A stretch of 64,000 bases of DNA, taken from Tomocerus qinae (lineage: Eukaryota; Arthropoda; Collembola; Entomobryomorpha; Tomoceridae). A program made the position numbers and the translations under genes. Under the pieces are notes generated by a model. That model saw nothing but the letters and a program-made list of their open reading frames with translations, did no database searches and was not told where the DNA came from. Within the stretch, counting starts at the first letter, position 1; every line of letters starts with the position of its first letter. Location: positions 15,252,001-15,316,000 of the forward strand of contig CM034546.1 in NCBI GenBank assembly GCA_020055645.1, read 5' to 3'. Shown one piece after another: positions 56,241-64,000 of this stretch.

Positions 56241-57395
56241 ACTATTCCACAGAGTATTTGCAATAGCTTTTATTGAGGGCTGCTCTTTTATTACCGTTTC
56301 GTCACACTATTAAACAATTATTATATTTTATAATTTTTATTATATAAACTTTGATACAAACAGTATCATATTTTATTTAAAAAATGATATTTAACTCTAG
56401 ATAAAAATTTATTTAATGTGCTTTTCAAAATCACGTTAACCCAGGGCTAAGTGTTTGAACCTGTTTCACAGCAAAGAATCCCTTAGTCACAAAACAACAC
56501 AATTTAAGCAACGTTAATCACAAATTGTTTCGCCACATTGAATATCCAAATTACATAATAAATGTAATATAATTTTGTTAGTAAAATTATATAACAGCGT
56601 TCGACAATGTCAGGTTAACATAGGTTCCATTAATAACAACTGCTTCACGGTATAAAAATTTCACTAATCAAGAATTTAGAATTTAGATAAAAAGGAGAGA
56701 ACCACCTAAGACTGGAGTAATTGGCCTAGCCCCATTCAGTTTTGAAATTGTCCCATTAAAATCAAATGGGACATGGGTGGGCCTGAGTCACTGAATAAAA
56801 GTTACTAAAAATTGTCTTAGTAACTGACATGAGTGAGACAATAGTCCTAAAAAGATCCTCCTTTATGGTATCCCTCCGCTAATGACCCAAGGGGATATAG
56901 GCAACAAAGGTGAGGGAGGAGGTGCCTAGGTGATAATACTTATGCCTATCTGTACTTATTTAAAACGATTGAAAATCAATTTGCTCTTTCGAGCGCGAAA
57001 ACCTGCTAGCTAAAAATTATCATAAATTAAAAATCGTTCATTTCCTCTCTGTCAGAGTTAAAATTCTGTCAGAGGTTGCTGGTAATAACATTTTCATCAA
57101 GATTTTCACCGAATGTTTTTTAAAAAAGTGCTTCTGGGTGGTACGTGGGTTCCTTTGTTCTATATTAATGTAATATTGTTGATTAGACAATAATACATTA
57201 ATATTTAAGAAAGTAGCTAGGGTTTGGTATAGTGTAGAGCAATCTACACTTGTTTTCGCCCATCCACAATTATATTTAGTTGTGTTTCGCGTTATACTGC
57301 TAGGGTACTTTCATTTCGGGCAGTGCTACCACTTACAGTGCTAACGCAATGACCTAATGGTAAAGAAATAACTGGTACGGTTTAATTGTCATTGT

Positions 57396-57490
57396 GTCCA
57401 CATCTGTGGGCCAGACTGATTAGGGTACCAGGAATTTGATACCATTGCGTTTGAACTGTAAGTCGCCTGTCTGTTTTGGGTACCCCCTAG
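57396..57490. repeat. 95-bp direct repeat, copy 1
   Basis: Identical by eye to 57949-58043, both starting GTCCACATCTGTGGGCC and ending GGGTACCCCCTAG. The copies are 553 bp apart, just upstream of the transposase. Confidence 0.85.
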
Positions 57491-57948
57491 TAGTAGTGTT
57501 CGGTTATGGAGATGAGCCTCGATAGTAGAGCTTACGGTTTTCAGAGTCGAAAACGCATTCGGATGCTTCAGCCCAAGCTAATTAACCCGTCAATGAGATG
57601 CCCGTGATGACGAAATAACCCGGATGTCCAACATGCCAAATATTACGATGTACTTGTCTTTATTCCAATGTCAGCCAGTCAGTCCGCTCCAACCTCGCCA
57701 CTGCTCGTTCTACTCAGTACTTGCCAGGACACCAACTTCCAACTCAATGTGCACCATCGCACCGCTTCTAGCTCAATGTGTCCACCTTCGCACGCTTCGC
57801 TCTCCTTTTAAGCAAGCATTCTTGCCTTTTGGCTCCTACAATGGCGGTTGGAGTCGGATTGGCTGGCTACTTAATTCAAATATTACAGACCCGCTTAATA
57901 TTACAGACCCGCTTAGAACCTATTATAAGTTAACCAAGAACTACTACA

Positions 57949-58043
57949 GTCCACATCTGTGGGCCAGACTGATTAGGGTACCAGGAATTTGATACCATTG
58001 CGTTTGAACTGTAAGTCGCCTGTCTGTTTTGGGTACCCCCTAG
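57949..58043. repeat. 95-bp direct repeat, copy 2
   Basis: Second copy of 57396-57490, lying 206 bp before the transposase start codon. The DNA between the copies also has a short internal duplication (TTACAGACCCGCTTA, near 57886-57915). Confidence 0.85.
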
Positions 58044-58249
58044 GGAACGTTTTGGGTTTTGTTTTACTGGGCGACGAAAAATTGAACACAATAATAAATA
58101 CTAAAGTGACCACATTTTTCCACATTAAAAGCAACCACATTTTAAATTCGCCAAATCAGTAAAAATGTTATTACCAGCAACAAGTTTACCAATTTAAACA
58201 ATATGATCAGATATTCCAAAAATCAGTGTGCCTATAATTTTCAATAAAA

Positions 58250-60358
58250 ATGCCTGGAGTTCAAAAAAATTGCTGCGTGTGTTATCGAAGGATTGAAACT
58301 GGAGGAAGGAGTGTTACTGATACCGTATGGCTGCGAGTTGAAAAATATCTAACATTTCTAAGAATAAGCTCTGGCGTCGATAAAGTTGTAAATAGAGATG
58401 GTCATATTTGTAAAAACTGTCATTTGGCCCTAAAAAACAGTCAATTTCGAAGAATCAAGCCGTTAAATAAGCCGAAAGTTGCGAAATCTACAAATAGGGA
58501 AGAAATGGAACCAATGGACTTTGAAATGAATTCGGAGCATGATAGCGACGTGTCTTCGTTGCCAAACGATTCGATGGACTTCTCAACGCAATCCTCATTA
58601 ACGACTATTGCAGATAGTTATCATTCTAATTTCTCCGTGGACTCACATGCTTCTACTTTGAGCTTTAATTCTCAATCTTCAATTAGTTCTGCAGGATTCA
58701 GTGGCCATTCTTCGAACCAAGCCTTAAGTGGTACCAATACTAGTGTTAATTCTCACATTGATGAACCGTCTGAACATGAAACATCGACTACAATAAGTTC
58801 GATATCTGATGCTACCAAGTTTAAGCTCCCGAGATTAAAGGAAGCTATTGAAGTTAATATTCCATCTTGTACTAGTACTATGAGCAAGTGTTTCCTTTGT
58901 AGGAATAAAAACAAGGAGGGCAGATTACGCATTCCTAAAAGAGCCATAGCTTTTGTTTGGTTTCACAAAAAGATACTGATACCAGTAAACAACCGATGCT
59001 GTGCAAATCACCTGAACGATAACGGATACTTTAACCATGATGCAGAAAAGAAAGTGATAGCCTCCCAAACTTCAACTTTTCTGACTGGTGACGACGTGAA
59101 AGTTATTTTGTCGTCGTTTAATGCTAAAGTTTTCTCTACAGTAAACACAGTAACCTTTGATGAACATTCTCAATACACAACTGAGGACTATCAACTGCTT
59201 ACTGGTTTATCCAAAACAGACTTTGAACACACGTTTAAACTGATTTCTTCAGATCTTCGTGATAGTTGCAACCGCACTAAAAGGAATGCTCTTGGCCTTT
59301 TCCTTATGAAACTGAAAACTAATTTATACCAAGATGTTCTCTCATCAATACTTTTCGGCATGAATTGTCAACAGCGTGTGAGTGATACATTTGAAAGTGT
59401 TAGGTTGGCGTTAGAAAAGCATTTTGTTCCACGTTATCTTGGCTATCACCATATTACCAGAGAAGAAGCAAAACAACACCAGTCATCTTTTGCGCATACT
59501 CTTTTTGGAGCCGATGAAAGTTCAATGTGCCTCATTGCTGATGGCACATATTTATACATTGAACAGTTATCGGACCATGACGAGCAGAAGAAGACCTATT
59601 CTAACCATAAGCACGGTAACCTGGTGAAGCCGATGATGGTCATCCATCCTAAGGGCTTTATACAAGACGCAGATGGGCTTTACTTTGCAGATAATGGAAA
59701 CAATGACTCAAACATATTGAAAGCTATGCTACTAGATACTGATGGAATTTCCTCCTTCCTGCGGCCTAATGATTACTTTTTACTAGACCGTGGTTTTCGT
59801 GATGTCATTCCAGACCTTGTTGAAAAAGGATATAAAACCTTTTCGCCAAGTTGCTTGCAGAAAAAACAGCCACAGTTTACGACTAGTCAAGCAAATGAAA
59901 CCAGAAAAGTCACCATGATTCGTTGGACAGTAGAAGCTAAAAATGGACATGGTAAAAGATTCAAATTTTTAAAAGAAAAGATAGAAGCCACATATCTACC
60001 AAAATTGCCGTCTATATTTAGAATTATATGTGGGTTTCTCAACGCCTATTCTGCTCCATTGTTTAAGGATGATCAAGAACACATGGAAATAGCCAACAAT
60101 GCCCTTCTAAGGACTCAACAGGAAAACAAACTGCAGATCCGAGTGGAAAGTTTGAGTTTGGAACGGAGAAGGAGCAATTTAGTACCAGCATCTAAGGATA
60201 CTCTTTTAAACTTTCCTGTTTTGACTGAAAAAGATATCAAAAATATAACTATTGGAAAGTACCAAAGAAAAAATGCTCCTTTGTACACAAGACGGCACTT
60301 GAAGAAAGATTCCAGTTACTGCTTTTGGGCTTTTGAAGAACCAGAGCGGCTGATATGA
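58250..60358 (+). CDS. DDE_Tnp_4-type transposase with N-terminal zinc fingers, frameshifted at the C-terminus
   Basis: 702 residues from an ATG in context AAAAATGCC. Residues 8-57 form a zinc-finger-like module (C8/C11 and C54/C57). A Ser-rich spacer follows to about 200, then a second Cys/His cluster (C214, C217, C250/C251, H254) resembling the zinc modules of related transposases. A helix-turn-helix-like region lies near 313-390. The catalytic core has the expected triad: D431 in LIADGTYLYIE, D513 in LLDRGFRDV and E562 in VEAKNGHGK. This matches the DDE superfamily 4 fold of PIF/Harbinger and IS5-related transposases. The frame stops at 60358 just where homologous proteins continue into a SWIM zinc finger, which is found intact in the overlapping frame. 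It is a single-exon, transposon-derived gene. Probably a recently broken copy, although expression as two proteins cannot be excluded. Confidence 0.85.
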   Translation: MPGVQKNCCVCYRRIETGGRSVTDTVWLRVEKYLTFLRISSGVDKVVNRDGHICKNCHLALKNSQFRRIKPLNKPKVAKSTNREEMEPMDFEMNSEHDSDVSSLPNDSMDFSTQSSLTTIADSYHSNFSVDSHASTLSFNSQSSISSAGFSGHSSNQALSGTNTSVNSHIDEPSEHETSTTISSISDATKFKLPRLKEAIEVNIPSCTSTMSKCFLCRNKNKEGRLRIPKRAIAFVWFHKKILIPVNNRCCANHLNDNGYFNHDAEKKVIASQTSTFLTGDDVKVILSSFNAKVFSTVNTVTFDEHSQYTTEDYQLLTGLSKTDFEHTFKLISSDLRDSCNRTKRNALGLFLMKLKTNLYQDVLSSILFGMNCQQRVSDTFESVRLALEKHFVPRYLGYHHITREEAKQHQSSFAHTLFGADESSMCLIADGTYLYIEQLSDHDEQKKTYSNHKHGNLVKPMMVIHPKGFIQDADGLYFADNGNNDSNILKAMLLDTDGISSFLRPNDYFLLDRGFRDVIPDLVEKGYKTFSPSCLQKKQPQFTTSQANETRKVTMIRWTVEAKNGHGKRFKFLKEKIEATYLPKLPSIFRIICGFLNAYSAPLFKDDQEHMEIANNALLRTQQENKLQIRVESLSLERRRSNLVPASKDTLLNFPVLTEKDIKNITIGKYQRKNAPLYTRRHLKKDSSYCFWAFEEPERLI

Positions 60359-60642
60359 TTCGAGTTAACATGGAATCCAGATTTGGGCAAGGAATTCACA
60401 TGGTTTGGATAACATTTGACAGCTCTAAGGCCGGAGAAAATGCAATAACAGGATGGTACTGCCGCTGTAAAAATGGTTCCCGAACAGTGGGCTGCTGTAG
60501 TCACATAACATCAGTGATATGGTACTTAGGATTTGCTCGTCATCAAGAAATAGACTTAGTTTCCAATAAGCGGGGATTGGCTGAAAATATACTTGATGCT
60601 GATAAGTTATTGCAAAACCACCTCGAGGAGAGTCAAGAATGA
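60355..60642 (+). pseudogene. SWIM zinc-finger C-terminal part of the transposase, in a shifted frame
   Basis: The frame opens at an ATG overlapping the stop of the upstream frame (ATGA) and encodes 95 residues. GWYCRCKNGSRTVGCCSHIT gives the CxC...CxH pattern of a SWIM zinc finger (C36, C38, C48, H50 of this frame), followed by a helix (VIWYLGFARHQ). SWIM domains occur at the C-terminus of transposases of this type, so this is most simply the tail of the 58250-60358 protein separated by a small indel near 60352-60358. Translation from the overlapping ATG is possible but unsupported. Confidence 0.75.
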
Positions 60643-60735
60643 ATCGCACCAGAAAATCTGAATTCTAAAGGGCAGAGTTGTTATTTCAGTTATATTTAGA
60701 GCAGTGATAGATAAAGTTATTTGAGTTCGAGTGAT

Positions 60736-60741
60736 AATAAA
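60736..60741 (+). promoter_or_regulatory. Candidate polyadenylation signal of the transposase gene
   Basis: AATAAA 94 bp after the SWIM-frame stop; another AATAAA is at 60856-60861. Position is plausible, use unproven. Confidence 0.35.
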
Positions 60742-60990
60742 TTGTATACACAGATATCTTATCAATGTCTTCGCTTAATCAGTGCTATTAATTGTTATGT
60801 TTAAATTGGAAAGGTATTCGTTAAATATGTAATTATGGAACAGTGTTAAAGAGAAAATAAAGAGAGAAAATTAGTTTATACAGAAATATGCAGGTACCAT
60901 TGTATTTTTTTCAATTCATTGTAAGAAATAGTTACCTTAATACTACAACTGAATACATTATTACCTGATTTATTTTAATTACTTCGAAGA

Positions 60991-61659
60991 TACTAGAATT
61001 TATTTAAAAGTACCAGAATTTATTTAAAAGTACTAGAATGTATTTAAAAGTTCTAGAATGTATTTAAAAGTACTAGAATTTATTTAAAAGTTCTAGAATT
61101 TATTTAAAAGTACTAGAATGTATTTAAAAGTACTAGAATTTATTTAAAAGTACTAGAATTTATTTAAAAGTACTAGAATTTATTTAAAAGTACTAGAATT
61201 TATTTAAAAGTTCTAGAATGTATTTAAAAGTACTAGAATTTATTTAAAAGTTCTAGAGTTTATTTAAAAGTACTAGAATTTATTTAAAAGTACTAGAATT
61301 TATTTAAAAGTACTAGAATTTATTTAAAAGTTCTAGAATGTATTTAAAAGTACTAGAATTTATTTAAAAGTACTAGAATGTATTTAAAAGTACTAGAATT
61401 TATTTAAAAGTACTAGAATTTATTTAAAAGTACTAGAATTTATTTAAAAGTTCTAGAATGTATTTAAAAGTACTAGAATTTATTTAAAAGTTCTAGAATG
61501 TATTTAAAAGTTCTAGAATGTATTTAAAAGTACTAGAATTTATTTAAAAGTTCTAGAATTTATTTAAAAGTACTAGAATTTATTTAAAAGTACTAGAATT
61601 TATTTAAAAGTACTAGAATTTATTTAAAAGTTCTAGAGTTTATTTAAATGTACTAGAAT
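60991..61659. repeat. 20-bp minisatellite, left block
   Basis: About 33 tandem copies of TATTTAAAAGTACTAGAATT with two common variants (TTCTAG for TACTAG, and AATG for AATT). The block starts about 350 bp after the transposase tail and is interrupted at 61660 by a mobile element. Confidence 0.95.
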
Positions 61660-62750
61660 TAGGGCATCCAGTCCCGGGAAATCAGTCTCGGGAATTCCCG
61701 GGAGTCTCGAGACTTATTTTCCCGAGACTGAAACAGCCAGTCTCGAGAAATTCTCGAAAATTTAAACATTTTAGAGAACAATATTTTTTATAAAAATTGG
61801 TTTTGAAAATTTTTACGCTACAGACTATTAGTATGTGAGTGTGAAAGACATTATTAATAACTTACGTTTCTACTCCCAATATTATTTTCATTTCTTCTTT
61901 GTCAAACCTTTATTGAAATATTTAATTATGTCTTAACACAATTTTCCATTAAGGGTTTATTTACTAAACTAGAGAGCTAGTCCGTTCCATCAAATTGAAG
62001 GTTTACCTTGCCAGTCAATTACAAATCTTAAAAGCCATTTAAGTTTTAGCAAATTTAAATGACTTAAAGTACAGTGAAAATTTGAAAATGACCCCCTAAT
62101 ATATTATTTCTTTGAAACCAAAAATATACTGACTGCATCACGTAGGCAAACTCAGCCAATGGCATCGATAAAAATTCCTAAAACCTCTTGATCACAGTCT
62201 TATATATTAGCTATTAATTTAAACATTTATTTAAGTTTAGTCCTAGAAGAGCAGAAACATTATATTCAATTGCATTTCTACCAGTAATCTACCCACACGA
62301 CATAATAATTTTATCTAATGAACTAACTAATACATATCTAACACCTGACGATTAGTGACAGATAGTATGTCGTCGGTGGTAACCGTAGCGTACTTAGGAT
62401 GTGCCTAGTCGTGGTTCTGAAATGTCATTTAAAGTATACAACACGCCAACAGACATAGCCTTCAGACCAGCTGGATAAATGAGACTTCTTTTTTCGTTTC
62501 GGGAATAAATTCATAGAAATAAATTGAAATTTATTTAATTAAAGGCTAGTCCCATTATTGAAATAAAAATTTTAATCCAAGTTTTGTTGACGGCATTAAA
62601 ATAAATAAAATATTCACCATTTTTAAATAAAATTTTGGAAATTTTTAGTGCTAAATGTAGGACTTCTTTAGTCTCGGGAATTTCCCGGGAAATTCCCGGG
62701 AAGTCTCATTTCCCGGGACTGGCCAAAACTACTCGAGACTGGATGCCCTA
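61660..62750. mobile_element. Non-autonomous hAT-like element inserted in the 20-bp minisatellite
   Basis: 1091 bp with inverted ends TAGGGCATCCAGTC and GACTGGATGCCCTA, flanked on both sides by ACTAGAAT (61652-61659 and 62751-62758). An 8-bp duplication with a CTAGA core and ends starting TAGGG fits the hAT superfamily. Subterminal regions are rich in CCCGGG and TCTCGAG palindromes (61670-61755 and 62670-62735). No transposase frame is present. A caveat is that ACTAGAAT also occurs in every minisatellite unit, so the duplication alone is weak evidence; the inverted ends are the stronger evidence. Confidence 0.75.
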
Positions 62751-63000
62751 ACTAGAATATATTTAAAAGTACTAGAATTTATTTAAAAGTACTAGAATTT
62801 GTTTAAAAGTACTAGAATTTATTTAAAAGTACTAGAATTTGTTTAAAAGTACTAGAATTTATTTAAAAGTACTAGAATTTATTTAAAAGTACTAGAATTT
62901 GTTTAAAAGTACGAGAATTTATTTAAAAGTACTAGAATTTATTTAAAAGTACTAGAATTTATTTAAAAGTACTAGAATTTATTTAAAAGTACTAGAATTT
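62751..63000. repeat. 20-bp minisatellite, right block
   Basis: About 12 further copies of the same 20-bp unit resume directly after the hAT-like element. Some read TTTGTTTAAAAG where the left block has TTTATTTAAAAG, a variant not seen there. Confidence 0.95.
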
Positions 63001-63352
63001 GTTGTAATATTCTGATATTGGGTGCGTTACATATTGAATTCGGGTACAGAATGTTTGGATTTCGGGGGGGGAGCTATTTGCATTTGGTGTTGAGTTATTT
63101 TATATATATTTTCTACCCCTTGTGCACGTTGGAAGGAGTATACAGAAAATTGATATATATTATGCATATAACAAATTTCACTGATTTCAATCCTAGGAGA
63201 CTCTAATAACTAGTATCTGACACTTTTTTGCGGAAAAAATTTTTCAGGGGGGCGTAATCCCCATTTGGGGCTATCTTCGTTCCCTTCTGACGTATGGCCT
63301 TGAAATTAGCATAGCATCTGTCTTAAAGGTAGGTTAGGTTATATACTGAGTT

Positions 63353-64000
63353 TCATCACAAAATTCGCAATACTTTCTGAAATATTGCATTTTTAAGTCT
63401 AAATTTTAACGTTTTGTGACCTCATTTGACCGCATATATCTTGCAAGATAGGATCGATATAGGACATTTTACATTTTTAACCCATGAAAGGCATATATGT
63501 GCATCGATTTTAATTGGAATTAGAAAAAGAACAAGCCCACTTTAGGAGATATTGTGTCTTAAAGTTTGGGTAGTAAAGGGTACAGAAATTGTGGCGAAGC
63601 TTGACATAATGTTGAACTCGAGGTTGAAGATGCAGCATAAAAAGAAATTGACGACAAAAGCGGAATGGAATAGAGTCATCAACAACCCATTTTATCAAAA
63701 GAAATTCCATTATTTGACTATTTGTGTTGCTAAACTTTGGTCACTTACTACAGCTTCGCTACAATTTCTGTACCCTTTACTACCCAAACTTTAAGACACA
63801 ATATCTCCTAAAGTGGGCTTGTTCTTTTTCTAATTCCAATTAAAATCGATGCACATATATGCCTTTCATGGGTTAAAAATGTAAAATGTCCTATATCGAT
63901 CCTATCTTGCAAGATATATGCGGTCAAATGAGGTCACAAAACGTTAAAATTTAGACTTAAAAATGCAATATTTCAGAAAGTATTGCGAATTTTGTGATGA
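63353..64000. repeat. Long inverted repeat (foldback or TIR element), running off the window
   Basis: Left arm 63353-63600 and right arm 63753-64000 (248 bp each) are near-perfect inverted copies around a 152-bp spacer. TCATCACAAAATTCGCAATA at 63353 pairs with the last bases of the window, and ACAGAAATTGTGGCGAAGC pairs with GCTTCGCTACAATTTCTGT with one mismatch. The arms reach the window edge, so full length and flanks are unknown. Small open frames here are symmetrical by-products. The stretch 63001-63352 shows nothing else recognisable apart from a G run near 63065. Confidence 0.85.

Larger units (their letters stand above)
23883..56693. repeat. Large satellite array, 16 units, basic monomer 1865 bp
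   Basis: Using the shared sequence gttagtcagcattggtataa as anchor, units start near 23885, 25665, 27952, 29817, 31681, 33547, 35412, 37277, 39142, 41007, 42872, 44736, 46601, 49320, 52039 and 54319. Ten successive spacings (27952-46601) are 1864-1866 bp. Longer units carry insertions of 562 or 862 bp. Each unit has a ~600-bp minisatellite half and a ~1.2-kb non-repetitive half. Core copies differ by only a few substitutions; the first and last are more diverged. The array ends at 56693 partway through a unit. No gene is supported inside it: small open frames either follow the 30-bp minisatellite or are interrupted in most copies. Confidence 0.95.
56694..58249. other. Region upstream of the transposase gene, with direct and inverted repeats
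   Basis: The satellite stops abruptly at 56693. This stretch contains a 20-bp exact inverted repeat (57075-57094 and 58162-58181, GTTGCTGGTAATAACATTTT and its complement), a palindrome near 57161-57205, and a 95-bp direct repeat (57396-57490 and 57949-58043). An open frame of 122 residues (57624-57992) runs into the second direct repeat and has no recognised domain. This may be the 5' part of the transposon, but its terminal inverted repeats could not be identified. Confidence 0.5.

Noticed and set aside
57624-57992. 122-residue open frame upstream of the transposase
   Set aside because: No recognisable domain, low-complexity composition, and it ends inside one of the 95-bp direct repeats.

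Overview
This is AT-rich, intron-containing nuclear DNA from an animal, most likely an arthropod. The reasons are short GT-AG introns, multi-domain secreted C-type-lectin-like genes, a zinc-finger/DDE/SWIM transposase of a kind common in invertebrates, and a very large satellite array. I cannot name the species from sequence alone. Exon coordinates were built by hand from splice signals, reading-frame continuity and comparison of the repeated exon modules.

Region 1 (1-22805) holds two tandem paralogous genes on the + strand, both encoding extracellular proteins made of C-type-lectin-like domains (CTLDs). Gene 1 enters from the left and ends at 6290; its last ten exons (537 residues) are in the window. 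Gene 2 starts with a signal peptide at 8113 and ends at 22805; my 22-exon model closes in frame at 2326 residues. Both are built from one cassette: a Pro-rich linker plus the first CTLD strand (exon D), the CTLD core (exon A), a microexon of exactly 27 nt (exon B) and a short two-cysteine linker exon (exon C). Intron phases are fixed: D ends in phase 0, and A, B and C end in phase 1. Gene 2 also has a run of 61 consecutive prolines and a 3.4-kb last exon. That exon encodes about 13 copies of an ~82-residue repeat (GxF[IV]PD ... GTWKPD ... GTMKP) that I cannot assign to any known family. Gene 1 has a homologous but very short last exon without the repeats. Several introns carry inverted-repeat elements, some with a recognisable target-site duplication.

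Region 2 (about 23883-56693, half of the window) is a satellite array of 16 units. The basic monomer is 1865 bp and contains a nested 30-bp minisatellite. Ten consecutive core units are nearly identical. Outer units are longer because they carry one of two insertions: a 562-bp insert (two copies) or an 862-bp insert with its own 40-bp minisatellite (three copies). Empty sites in other monomers show the exact insertion points. Sequence variants suggest a three-monomer higher-order pattern in the core.

Region 3 (56694-64000) is rich in mobile elements. It contains a DDE_Tnp_4-type transposase gene (58250-60358) whose C-terminal SWIM zinc finger has been shifted into an overlapping reading frame (60355-60642). 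A 20-bp minisatellite follows, interrupted by a 1.09-kb hAT-like non-autonomous element flanked by 8-bp duplications. The window ends in a long inverted repeat with 248-bp arms.
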